Shown one piece after another: positions 1-7,200 of a DNA stretch of 21,961 bases. Every line of letters begins with the position of its first letter. Position 1 is the stretch's first letter. The notes beneath the pieces are model-generated. The model saw only the letters and a list, made by a program, of their open reading frames with translations, did no database searches and was not told the origin of the DNA. Made by a program: the position numbers and the translations under genes. Source of the DNA: CAYXOX01 sp964466745 (GTDB lineage: Bacteria > Pseudomonadota > Alphaproteobacteria > Rhodobacterales > Rhodobacteraceae); the NCBI GenBank assembly GCA_964466745.1, contig CAYXOX010000038.1, forward strand, positions 1 to 21,961, read 5' to 3'.

Positions 1-2
1 TG

Positions 3-374
3 ACCACGATCCACGCCAACTCGGCGCGCGACGGCGTGAGCCGCCTCGAGAACATGATCTCGATGGCGGGCATCGAGATGCCCATCAAGGCCATTCGCAG
101 CCAGATCGCCAGCGCCGTCAACCTGATCGTCCAGGCCAGCCGCCTGCAGGATGGATCGAGGCGGATGACCTCGATCACCGAGATCACCGGCATGGAGGGC
201 GACGTGATCTCGATGCAGGAGATCTTCCGCTACCAGCGCGTGGGGCTGACCCCCGACAACAAGATCATCGGCCATTTCACCGCCACCGGCGTGCGCTCGC
301 ACTTCTCGGAGCGCTTCCGCCTCTGGGGCTACGATCTGCCGCCCTCGATCTTCGAACCCACGACGATGAGCTAG
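3..374 (+). CDS. cpaF: CpaF/TadA secretion ATPase, C-terminal end (5' truncated by window)
   Basis: This is the last 123 residues of the Tad/Flp pilus assembly ATPase, the cytoplasmic hexameric motor that powers pilin polymerisation; the start lies outside the window. The visible sequence opens with TTIHANSARDGVSRLENMIS, the conserved segment just after the Walker B region in type II/IV secretion ATPases of the CpaF family. The C-terminal part, with ITGMEGDVISMQEIF followed by a GHFTATGVRSHF stretch, is typical of the alphaproteobacterial CpaF tail. The Walker A motif would lie upstream and cannot be checked. The stop codon is four bases before tadB, so the two genes are almost certainly co-transcribed and translationally linked. 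The family call is firm; only the missing N-terminus is unknown. Confidence 0.96.
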   Translation, partial: TTIHANSARDGVSRLENMISMAGIEMPIKAIRSQIASAVNLIVQASRLQDGSRRMTSITEITGMEGDVISMQEIFRYQRVGLTPDNKIIGHFTATGVRSHFSERFRLWGYDLPPSIFEPTTMS

Positions 375-378
375 GGCC

Positions 379-1347
379 ATGGAACTCAGCGCAGAACCGA
401 TCATCTACGGCCTGATCTTCGTGGCCGTGCTGGTGCTGGTGGAAGGGATCTACCTCACGGTCTTCGGCCGCTCCATCAGCCTGAACAACCGCGTCAATCG
501 CCGGCTCGAGATGCTGGAAAAGGGCGGCGGGCGGCAGGAGGTGCTGGAACAGCTCCGCAAGGAGATGACCCAGCACATGAAGTCGCAGCGCATTCCGCTC
601 TACGCCTTCCTCGCCGACAAGGCCCAGAAAGCCAACATCGCCTTCTCGCCGACGCAGCTGGTGATGATCATGGGCGTGCTCGCCGCCGTGGCCTTCGTGG
701 GCCTCACCATCGGCACCGAGACGAGCTTCCAGGTTCGGGCGGTGATCTCGATCGGCATGGGCGTGGGCGGCGTCTACGTCTGGGTCAACAACAAGGCCAA
801 GAAGCGCATCGGCATGGTGGAGGAGCAGCTTCCCGACGCCGTCGAGCTGATGGTCCGGAGCCTGCGCGTGGGGCACCCGTTCTCCTCGGCCATCCAGATC
901 GTCGCCAAGGAAGTTCCCGATCCGCTGGGCACCGAGATGGGCGTGATCGCGGACGAATCCGCCTACGGACGCGACATGCCCGAGGCGCTGAAGGATCTTG
1001 CCGAGCGCATGGACATGCAGGACCTGCGCTTCCTCGCCGTTGCCGTCACGATCCAGCAGACATCGGGGGGCAACCTCGCAGAGATCCTTCACGGGCTGAG
1101 CAAGGTGATTCGGGCCCGCTTCAAGCTCTTCCGCCGGGTCAAGGCGATCACCGCCGAGGCCAAGTGGTCGGGGATGTTCCTTTCCATCTTCCCGATCGTG
1201 GCGCTCGTGGGGATCAACGTGATCCAGCCCGATTACTACGACGATGTGCGCGAGACGAAGTACTTCATCCCGGCCTGCCTCGTCGTGGGGGGGTTCCTTG
1301 TGGCCAACGTCGTGGTGATGCGCGCACTCGTGGATATCAAGGTGTGA
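379..1347 (+). CDS. tadB: TadB, Tad pilus inner-membrane platform protein
   Basis: A 322-residue membrane protein of the type II secretion F (T2SSF) family. TadB pairs with TadC to form the inner-membrane platform on which the CpaF ATPase acts during Flp pilus assembly. Visible features are an N-terminal membrane helix (about residues 7-28), a basic cytoplasmic stretch, two helices (about 93-112 and 117-137), the T2SSF core with the LPDAVELMVRSLRVGHPF segment, and two C-terminal helices (about 265-282 and 295-318). Length fits the family. It starts four bases after cpaF and ends 13 bases before tadC, as expected inside the pilus operon. No recognisable strong Shine-Dalgarno precedes the start, consistent with coupling to cpaF. 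Confidence 0.97.
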   Translation: MELSAEPIIYGLIFVAVLVLVEGIYLTVFGRSISLNNRVNRRLEMLEKGGGRQEVLEQLRKEMTQHMKSQRIPLYAFLADKAQKANIAFSPTQLVMIMGVLAAVAFVGLTIGTETSFQVRAVISIGMGVGGVYVWVNNKAKKRIGMVEEQLPDAVELMVRSLRVGHPFSSAIQIVAKEVPDPLGTEMGVIADESAYGRDMPEALKDLAERMDMQDLRFLAVAVTIQQTSGGNLAEILHGLSKVIRARFKLFRRVKAITAEAKWSGMFLSIFPIVALVGINVIQPDYYDDVRETKYFIPACLVVGGFLVANVVVMRALVDIKV

Positions 1348-1360
1348 GGGGCCGCACGCC

Positions 1361-2326
1361 ATGAACGATCTGCTTACCGGCGCCCTCGGCCCGTTCGGGC
1401 CGATCATCGCGGTCGGCTCGCTCGGGCTCATGCTCGTGCTTCTGATGGTGCCCATGCTCCTGAGGGGCGAGAAGGATCCGCTCGACAAGCTCAAGCAGCC
1501 GGAAAAGCGCACCGAGACGCCCAAGGGCCGCTCGCGCACGGAGCGTCTGCGGACCAACGACGGCAAGGACAAGCTGGAGAAATACTCCACCTTCCTCGAG
1601 CCGCAGGACGCGGAGGCCTACTCCGAGGCCCGCCTGAAGATGCTGCAGGCCGGCTATCGTTCGAAGAACGCGGTGCGGATCTACCATTTCCTCCAGTTCG
1701 TGCTGGGCTTCGGCTTCCTGATCCTCGGGGTGCTCTATGCCATCGTGAACAACGCCACCGGCAATCCCGACACCCAGGACATGATCCTCTCGGTGCTGAT
1801 CCCCGGCGCGGTGGGATACTACCTGCCCAAGTACTGGGTCACCAAACGCCAGGAGAAGCGCAAGCAGGAGATCACGAACGGCTTCCCGGATTCGCTCGAC
1901 CTGATGCTGGTGTGCGTGGAAGCCGGGCAATCGCTCGACCAGTCGATTATCCGGGTTGCCCGCGAGATACGCGCCGGGTTTCCGGCCCTTGCCGACGAGT
2001 TCGAGATGGTTTCCCACGAGATGAAGGCCGGCAAGGACAAGGGCCTCGTGCTGCGCGACATGTCCGATCGCTGTGGCGTCGCGGATGTGGCGAGCTTCAC
2101 CACGGTGCTGATCCAGTCGCAGAGCTTCGGGACGTCCATCGCCGATGCCCTGCGGGTCTATGCCGAGGAGATGCGCGACAAGCGCGTGATGCGCGCCGAG
2201 GAAGCGGCCAACAAGTTGCCCACGAAGATGACGCTGGCTACGATGATGCTCACGGTGCCGCCGCTTCTGATCATTCTCATCGGGCCCTCCATCTATGAAA
2301 TCGCGCAAACGCTGGGCGGAGGCTAG
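1361..2326 (+). CDS. tadC: TadC, Tad pilus inner-membrane platform protein
   Basis: A 321-residue T2SSF-family membrane protein, the partner of TadB in the Flp pilus inner-membrane platform. It has an N-terminal helix (about residues 10-33), a charged soluble linker rich in Lys, Glu and Arg (about 38-80), two central helices (about 108-128 and 140-158), the conserved FPDSLDLMLVCVEAGQSLDQ segment that marks TadC, and a C-terminal hydrophobic hairpin (about 290-315). Same length and architecture as TadB, consistent with the known paralogy of the two. It follows tadB by 13 bases and its last 32 bases overlap the start of the next gene in another frame, suggesting translational coupling to the TPR lipoprotein. 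Confidence 0.97.
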   Translation: MNDLLTGALGPFGPIIAVGSLGLMLVLLMVPMLLRGEKDPLDKLKQPEKRTETPKGRSRTERLRTNDGKDKLEKYSTFLEPQDAEAYSEARLKMLQAGYRSKNAVRIYHFLQFVLGFGFLILGVLYAIVNNATGNPDTQDMILSVLIPGAVGYYLPKYWVTKRQEKRKQEITNGFPDSLDLMLVCVEAGQSLDQSIIRVAREIRAGFPALADEFEMVSHEMKAGKDKGLVLRDMSDRCGVADVASFTTVLIQSQSFGTSIADALRVYAEEMRDKRVMRAEEAANKLPTKMTLATMMLTVPPLLIILIGPSIYEIAQTLGGG

Positions 2327-2879
2327 CGCGCGCCTTTCGCGCGCCGCCCTCGCCGTTTCGCTCGCCGCGGCGCTGCTGCTTGCGGCATGCTCCCCGGCGG
2401 CGCGCGGCCCATACGCGCCGGGGCCCGCGCCCGGCGAAAGCGTCGACGGGCTGATCGTGGGCCACCGTCTGATGGGCGCGGGCGAATACGAACTGGCACT
2501 TCGGGCCTACACACGGGCCGCCGCGGAGCGCGGGCTCAACGCCGATGTGCTCTCGGCGCTCGGCTCGGCCAACCTCCGCCTCGGCAGGCTCGGCCAGGCC
2601 GAGCGGCTCCTGCGGCGTGCCATCGAGGAAGACGGCAGTTTCCCGGCCGCCTGGAACAATCTCGGCGTGATCCTGATGGAAAGCGGCCGCGCCCCGGAAG
2701 CCGCGCAGGTGTTCCGCCGGGCCTTCGCGCTCGACAACGGCGACAGCGAGGCCATCCGCGACAATCTCCGCTTGGCGCTCGCAAAAACCGAAAATCCCGG
2801 CTATGATCCGGGCAACGAAGAAAACTTCGAGCTGGTGCGACGGGGGGCGGGTGACTACGTCCTCCTGAACGCGCCCTGA
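2295..2879 (+). CDS. tadD: TadD-like TPR lipoprotein
   Basis: A 194-residue predicted lipoprotein with tetratricopeptide repeats. The N-terminus is a basic region followed by a hydrophobic stretch ending in LLLAACS, a good lipobox with the lipidated cysteine near residue 32. Residues about 60-165 carry three TPR-like helix pairs (for example AWNNLGVILMESGRAPEAAQ). In Tad systems TadD is an outer-membrane-associated pilotin-like TPR lipoprotein needed for secretin and pilus assembly, and the position after tadC fits. The start was set at 2295 because it is the only start codon preserving the signal peptide; it lies 32 bases inside tadC. Which of this and the next gene is the functional TadD equivalent cannot be decided from sequence alone. 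Confidence 0.88.
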   Translation: MKSRKRWAEASARLSRAALAVSLAAALLLAACSPAARGPYAPGPAPGESVDGLIVGHRLMGAGEYELALRAYTRAAAERGLNADVLSALGSANLRLGRLGQAERLLRRAIEEDGSFPAAWNNLGVILMESGRAPEAAQVFRRAFALDNGDSEAIRDNLRLALAKTENPGYDPGNEENFELVRRGAGDYVLLNAP

Positions 2880-2909
2880 GGCACGAGCAGGCAGAAGGAC
2901 GCAGGCCCC

Positions 2910-3767
2910 ATGCGAACGCTTTCGGTCGCCCTCGCCGTGGCGGCGACGCTTTTTCTCGTTTCCGGGTGTGACAGTCTCAGGGGCAACGAGGCCAGCCGCG
3001 CGCTGCAATCGGTCAATGTCGTCGACGAGACCAACCTCAACGATGTCATGCTCACCGTGGCCGACCCGGCCGAAGCGGTGAGCTACTTCCAGCGCGCCAC
3101 CGCCCAGCAACCCGAGCGGATCGACCTGCAGCGCGGGCTCGCGCTTTCGCTCGTCCGTGCCCGGCGCCCCGCCGAAGGGGCGGCGGCCTGGCGCAGGGTG
3201 GCCTCGATGCCCGGCGCGACCGATGCCGACAGGGTGGAACTCGCCGATGCACAGATCCGAGCCGGCGACTGGGACGGGGCGGAAGCCACGCTCGATGCCA
3301 TTCCCCCCACCTTCGAGACCTACGAACGCTACCGGCTCGAGGCGATGGTCGCCGACAGCAACGAGGAATGGCAGAAGGCCGACAGCTTCTACGAGATCGC
3401 CGCGGGGCTCACCACCACGCCCGCCGGCGTGCTCAACAACTGGGGCTTTTCCAAGCTCACCCGCGGCGATTTCCCCGGCGCCGAGCGCCTTTTCGCACAG
3501 GCGCTGGTGCAGGATCCCTCGATGTTCACCGCCAAGAACAACCTCGTGCTCGCCCGCTCCGCACAGCGCAACTACGACCTGCCCATCGTGCAGATGACCC
3601 AGACGGAGCAGGCCCAGCTTCTGCACACCGCCGCGCTCTCGGCGATCAAGCAGGGCGACGTGGCCACCGGAAAGGGCCTGCTGCAACAGGCCATCGACAC
3701 TCACCCCCAGCACTTCGAGGCCGCCGTGCGCAGCCTGCGCGCGCTGGAAGCGAACGTCGTGAACTAG
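2910..3767 (+). CDS. Second TPR lipoprotein of the Tad locus
   Basis: A 285-residue predicted lipoprotein: MRTLSVALAVAATLFLVSGC gives a short basic start, hydrophobic core and a lipobox-like VSGC with the cysteine at residue 20. The mature part is helical with TPR-like repeats, including AEAVSYFQRATAQQPERIDL, a degenerate central set, and NNWGFSKLTRGDFPGAERLF near residues 175-195. It lies 30 bases after the first TPR lipoprotein and nine bases before the prepilin peptidase, so it belongs to the pilus operon. Alphaproteobacterial Tad loci often contain two TPR proteins in this position. The likely role is a periplasmic or outer-membrane scaffold for pilus assembly, inferred from location and fold rather than from a specific motif. 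Confidence 0.88.
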   Translation: MRTLSVALAVAATLFLVSGCDSLRGNEASRALQSVNVVDETNLNDVMLTVADPAEAVSYFQRATAQQPERIDLQRGLALSLVRARRPAEGAAAWRRVASMPGATDADRVELADAQIRAGDWDGAEATLDAIPPTFETYERYRLEAMVADSNEEWQKADSFYEIAAGLTTTPAGVLNNWGFSKLTRGDFPGAERLFAQALVQDPSMFTAKNNLVLARSAQRNYDLPIVQMTQTEQAQLLHTAALSAIKQGDVATGKGLLQQAIDTHPQHFEAAVRSLRALEANVVN

Positions 3768-3776
3768 GCCTGCCCG

Positions 3777-4274
3777 ATGGAGATCGCCGCCGCGGCCGCG
3801 CTCTGGTTCCTGCCCTTCGCAGTTCCGCTGTGCCTCTACGTGGCGTGGAACGACATGCGCGAAATGAAGATCCCCAACCGCGCTGTCCTGGTGCTCGCGG
3901 CAATCTACGCCGGGGTGGGCCTCATCGCGCTGCCCTTCGAGACATGGGCCTGGGGCTGGGTGCACCTCGCGGTCATGCTGGTGTTCGGCTTTGCCCTCAA
4001 CGTGGCCGGCACGCTGGGCGCGGGGGATGCCAAGTTCGCCGCCGCGGCCGCGCCCTTCGTGGCCCTCGGCGACGTGCGGCTCGTGATCGTGCTTTTCGCC
4101 GCCTGCCTCCTCGCCGCTTTCGCAGCACACCGCTTCGTGCGCGCGGTGCCTGCCCTGCGCGGCCTCGCACCCCACTGGAAGAGCTGGACGACGGGCGAGT
4201 CCTTTCCCATGGGGCTCGCGCTCGGCACCACCCTCGCACTCTACCTGATGCTGGGGGCCCTTTACGGCCGCTGA
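3777..4274 (+). CDS. cpaA: TadV/CpaA, A24-family prepilin peptidase
   Basis: A 165-residue membrane aspartic protease that removes the leader of Flp prepilins at the inner membrane. Four or five hydrophobic segments are visible. The two family aspartates appear in the expected contexts: NDMREMKIPN near residues 24-33, and GAGDAKFAA near residues 80-88 (the GxGDxK motif). It lacks the N-terminal methylase region of full PilD enzymes, which is normal for the short CpaA/TadV class. It closes the pilus operon, nine bases after the TPR lipoprotein. The next gene on this strand starts about 155 bases later behind a plausible promoter. Confidence 0.93.
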   Translation: MEIAAAAALWFLPFAVPLCLYVAWNDMREMKIPNRAVLVLAAIYAGVGLIALPFETWAWGWVHLAVMLVFGFALNVAGTLGAGDAKFAAAAAPFVALGDVRLVIVLFAACLLAAFAAHRFVRAVPALRGLAPHWKSWTTGESFPMGLALGTTLALYLMLGALYGR

Positions 4275-4333
4275 GCGCCGTTCACCGGGCGGAAAGCTCG
4301 GCACGCCATGGTGGGGCCTGCCGGCGGTTTGCG

Positions 4334-4362
4334 TTGCCGCATCGGTGCGCGGGGAGTATGCT
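4334..4362 (+). promoter_or_regulatory. Predicted promoter of the AAA+ ATPase gene
   Basis: TTGCCG (4334-4339) and TATGCT (4357-4362) are separated by 17 bases, a good match to a housekeeping sigma-70 promoter. Transcription would start near 4369, giving a leader of roughly 60 bases before the ATG at 4430. This would separate the ATPase gene from the pilus operon transcript. Pattern-based prediction only. Confidence 0.45.
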
Positions 4363-4374
4363 CGCGCTTAACGA

Positions 4375-4394
4375 GTGCCGCCGGAAACCGGCAC
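4375..4394 (+). other. Leader hairpin upstream of the AAA+ ATPase
   Basis: GTGCCG (4375-4380) and CGGCAC (4389-4394) form a perfect six-base-pair stem around the eight-base loop CCGGAAAC. It would lie just after the predicted transcription start and before both candidate start codons (4403 and 4430). No run of T follows, so it is not an intrinsic terminator. A role in leader stability or translation is speculative. Confidence 0.35.
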
Positions 4395-4429
4395 CGGATC
4401 GGATGAGAGCAGAGCAGCTTGGGGCCGCC

Positions 4430-5737
4430 ATGAACATGCAAGCCAGCGCGGTTGCCGCGCCACCCGTGCCGCGGTCGCTCGCGGCCATGCAATTGCCGCT
4501 GGTGATGATGCGGGACATCACGCTCAAGACGATCTTCCGCAAGAACGTGGACGTCGTGAGCGAAATCGCACGCGCGCTCTGCCTGCCGATCCCCGTCACC
4601 CAGGAGCTGGTGGATCTCGCCCGTTCGCAGAAACTCCTGGAGGCCACGGGCACGCTCAACGCCAACTCGGGTAACGAGATGGGCTACCAGCTGACCGAGG
4701 CGGGCAAGGCCCGGGCGCTCGATGCCCTGGCGCAATCCGAATACTACGGCGCGATGCCCGTGCCGCTGGAGGTCTACCGCGAGCAGGTGGAGCGGCAATC
4801 GATCCGCAACATCCAGATCACCCGCGAGCAGCTCACCCGCGCCATGGGCCACCTGATCCTGCCCGACAGCCTGCTCGACCATCTCGGGCCCGCGGTCTCC
4901 TCGGGCCGCTCGATCCTCATGTACGGCCCGCCCGGAAATGGGAAGAGCTCCATCTCCAACGGCATCCGCGACGCGATCGGAGACAAGATCTTCGTGCCGC
5001 GGGCCATCGAATACGCCGGGCAGGTGATCACCGTCTACGACCCCATCGTGCACAGCGCCGCCGAGGAGGAGCACGAAGACCCGAGCGCGCTGCGCCGGGT
5101 GACCCGGTTCGACACCCGGTATGTGCGGTGCGAGCGCCCCACCGTGATCACCGGGGGCGAGCTCTCGCTCGACATGCTCGATCTCGTCTACAACCCCACG
5201 GCGCGCACCTACCAGGCGCCGCTGCAGCTGAAATCGACCGGCGGCATCTTCATCGTCGACGATCTCGGCCGCCAGGCCGAGCCACCTCAGAAGCTGGTCA
5301 ACCGCTGGATCGTGCCGCTGGAAGAGGGCCGCGACATTCTCGCGTTGCAGTCGGGCGAGAAGTTCGAGGTGCCCTTCGACACCCTCGTGATCTTCTCCAC
5401 CAATTTCCACCCCAACGAGATATTCGACAAGGCGGCGCTGCGCCGGATCTTCTTCAAGATCAAGATCGACGGGCCAAACCAGGAGATGTTCCTGCGGATC
5501 TTCGCCATGGTCGCCCGCCGGAAGGGCATGCCGCTGGACGAGGCGGCGCTGCTGCACCTTCTCAAGGAGAAATATCCCACCATCGACAACGTGTTCGCCA
5601 ACTACCAGCCGGTGTTCCTGATCGACCAGATGATCGCGATCTGCCAATTCGAGGGGCTCCCGCTCCAGATGTCCCCGGAGCTGATCGACCGTGCCTGGGC
5701 CAACCTCTTCGTTCGCCAGGAAGAAATCGCCCACTGA
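4430..5737 (+). CDS. AAA+ ATPase adjacent to the Tad locus
   Basis: A 435-residue P-loop ATPase. Residues 166-173 are a textbook Walker A, GPPGNGKS; a Walker B-like IFIVDD lies at about 273-278, with Asp where many AAA+ proteins have the catalytic Glu; IFSTNF near 321-326 resembles sensor 1, and ALRRIFFKIKI after it may hold the arginine finger. The first about 100 residues are helical with a winged-helix flavour (MGYQLTEAGKARALDALAQ), perhaps for partner recognition. No membrane segment or signal peptide is seen, so it should be cytoplasmic. The start is taken at 4430; an in-frame ATG at 4403 would add nine residues. It stands just after the pilus operon but probably has its own promoter. 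Substrate and process are unknown to me; a remodelling role linked to pili is only a location-based guess. Confidence 0.9.
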   Translation: MNMQASAVAAPPVPRSLAAMQLPLVMMRDITLKTIFRKNVDVVSEIARALCLPIPVTQELVDLARSQKLLEATGTLNANSGNEMGYQLTEAGKARALDALAQSEYYGAMPVPLEVYREQVERQSIRNIQITREQLTRAMGHLILPDSLLDHLGPAVSSGRSILMYGPPGNGKSSISNGIRDAIGDKIFVPRAIEYAGQVITVYDPIVHSAAEEEHEDPSALRRVTRFDTRYVRCERPTVITGGELSLDMLDLVYNPTARTYQAPLQLKSTGGIFIVDDLGRQAEPPQKLVNRWIVPLEEGRDILALQSGEKFEVPFDTLVIFSTNFHPNEIFDKAALRRIFFKIKIDGPNQEMFLRIFAMVARRKGMPLDEAALLHLLKEKYPTIDNVFANYQPVFLIDQMIAICQFEGLPLQMSPELIDRAWANLFVRQEEIAH

Positions 5738-5753
5738 GCCCGTTCCCGCTGCT

Positions 5754-6470
5754 TCAGCGACGCTCGAAGGTAAGGTAGTGCGGCACGCGGCCTTCGCGCA
5801 GGGCCTTCTGCTCGTATCGCGTTGAAACCCAGTCCTGCCAGGGCACACGCCAGTCGGCGGCACGTTCGGCCTGCCAGGCGAAGCCGTGGCGGGGCACCTC
5901 TTCCAGCGTCTGGCGCACGTAGTCCGGTATGTCGGTGGCAACCCGCAGCTGGGCACCCGGGCGCATCACGCGGGCGAGCGGCTCGAGGTACTCGGGGGTC
6001 ACGAAGCGGCGGCGGTGGTGGCGCGCCTTGGGCCAGGGATCGGGGTAGAGCAGGAAGGCCCGCGCCACGGAGGCGTCCGGCAGCACGTCGAAGAGATCGC
6101 GCACGTCGCCTGGATGCACGCGCAGGTTTTCGAGCCCCGCCTCGCGGATCTTGCCCAGCAGCATCGCGACGCCATTGATGTAGGGTTCGGCGCCGATGAT
6201 GCCCACCTGCGGGTTCGTCTGCGCCTGGTGCACCATGTGCTCCCCGCCGCCGAAGCCGATCTCGAGCCAGACCGGGCGCTCGCCGAAGAGCGCGGGCAGA
6301 TCGAGCGGGCGGCGCTCGGGGTTTTCCTCCCAGCCGACCGGGCCCGGGGAGAGGCGCGCGAGATCCTCCGCGAGATAGCGCTCCTGGCTCGCTCGAAGGC
6401 CCTTGCCCTTGAGCCGGCCGTAGAAGTTTCGAAAGGGCGCGCCCGAGCGGTGACGTCTGTCTTCGGTCAT
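5754..6470 (-). CDS. trmB: tRNA (guanine-N7-)-methyltransferase TrmB
   Basis: A 238-residue SAM-dependent methyltransferase that makes 7-methylguanosine at position 46 of tRNA. The N-terminal PFRNFYGRLKGKGLRASQ segment is typical of alphaproteobacterial TrmB. The SAM-binding motif I, LEIGFGGGEH, is at residues 69-78, and the family signature PDPWPKARHHRRR is at about 143-155. Length is normal. It converges on the AAA+ ATPase gene with a 16-base gap. It lies downstream of metK and a small kinase on the same strand; a SAM-using enzyme after SAM synthetase makes functional sense, although the 153-base gap before it leaves room for a separate promoter. Confidence 0.97.
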   Translation of the reverse strand: MTEDRRHRSGAPFRNFYGRLKGKGLRASQERYLAEDLARLSPGPVGWEENPERRPLDLPALFGERPVWLEIGFGGGEHMVHQAQTNPQVGIIGAEPYINGVAMLLGKIREAGLENLRVHPGDVRDLFDVLPDASVARAFLLYPDPWPKARHHRRRFVTPEYLEPLARVMRPGAQLRVATDIPDYVRQTLEEVPRHGFAWQAERAADWRVPWQDWVSTRYEQKALREGRVPHYLTFERR

Positions 6471-6509
6471 GGCGCGGCTCTTAGACCATCTCGGGGCGAA
6501 GTGGCACCC

Positions 6510-6532
6510 GCTGCGACGTCTTGCGTCGCAGC
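6510..6532. repeat. Perfect 9-bp inverted repeat between the small kinase gene and trmB
   Basis: GCTGCGACG (6510-6518) and CGTCGCAGC (6524-6532) form a perfect nine-base-pair stem with a five-base loop. It lies 40-62 bases upstream of trmB inside a 153-base gene-free gap (6471-6623). A second small dyad, GGCGA/TCGCC, occurs at 6551-6564. No T-run follows on either strand, so a classical intrinsic terminator is unlikely. An RNA-processing or stability element, or part of a dispersed repeat family, are possibilities. Confidence 0.6.
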
Positions 6533-6623
6533 CTGCACGTGGGCGGGAGCGGCGAAGCCTCGCCGAGCGGAAAGACGCGCCCCGCCCCGAAGGGCCGGCC
6601 GCGGCAGGTGCGGCCTTATGCGC

Positions 6624-7169
6624 TCAGCGATGAGGTATCCCGAGATTGCCGACGGCGAGCGCACGGGCGAGCGCCGTCTCGAAGCGGGCGACCTCTCGCG
6701 GGCTGCGCAGGTGGTAAACGTCCTTCGAGGGGGGGATGCCTGCGAAGAACCGGGCGATCTCCTCCCGGCCGCTTGCCCGCGTGCGCCAGACCCAGGCGAG
6801 AAACTCGCGCCGGAGGCGCTCGGGGCAGTTCTCGGGCACGTCGGGACGAGTCCGCCCATGGTAGTGAAGGCGGCGCCTCGCGATCCGCCACAGGCGCAGG
6901 GGAAGCGGCAGGTCGATCCAGATCACCGTGTCGGCCCGGGCCAGCCGCTCCGGCCAGGTCGCCGCGAGGCCACCCTCGAAGATCCAGGCCGCCCGTGCAT
7001 GCGCCTCGGCAACGCGCCTGTCCCGTTCATCGGCAGGTAGCGCGGCCCAGCCGGGGCCGTGGATGAGCCGGTCGATGTGAATGACGGGCAGGAATGTCAG
7101 CTCACCCAGGCGCCGGGCGAGGGTGGATTTGCCCGCTCCGGGCTGACCGAGGATCATCACCCGTTGCAT
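6624..7169 (-). CDS. Small P-loop nucleotide kinase-like protein (FlaR/adenylate kinase-like)
   Basis: A 181-residue P-loop protein. Walker A GQPGAGKST spans residues 8-16, followed by LARRLGELTFLPVIHIDRLI, the arrangement seen in proteins annotated as DNA topology modulation protein FlaR or adenylate kinase-like kinases. A lid-like arginine-rich segment is present (LRLWRIARRRLHYHGRTRPD, about 91-110), as is the common TWPERLARADTVIWIDLPLP context. The family usually comprises uncharacterised small-molecule or nucleotide kinases; the substrate is unknown. The gene starts 31 bases after metK ends on the same strand and is probably co-transcribed from the riboswitch-controlled promoter. There is no sequence evidence for a direct topology role despite the historical name. 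Confidence 0.88.
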   Translation of the reverse strand: MQRVMILGQPGAGKSTLARRLGELTFLPVIHIDRLIHGPGWAALPADERDRRVAEAHARAAWIFEGGLAATWPERLARADTVIWIDLPLPLRLWRIARRRLHYHGRTRPDVPENCPERLRREFLAWVWRTRASGREEIARFFAGIPPSKDVYHLRSPREVARFETALARALAVGNLGIPHR

Positions 7170-7200
7170 CGTGGCGGCGTTCCGGTGTCGCGGGCGGCGC

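Noticed and set aside
277..1590. Long open frame on the minus strand opposite tadB, and similar ones at 1337-2308, 2277-4304 and 4262-5956
   Set aside because: They lie antisense to clear genes and are rich in His, Arg, Gly and Asp in the pattern produced by reading high-GC genes backwards. No motif or signal was recognised.
5747..5759. CGCTG/CAGCG mini-hairpin between the convergent ATPase and trmB genes, as a bidirectional terminator
   Set aside because: Only five base pairs, three-base loop, overlaps the trmB stop codon, and no T-run on either strand.
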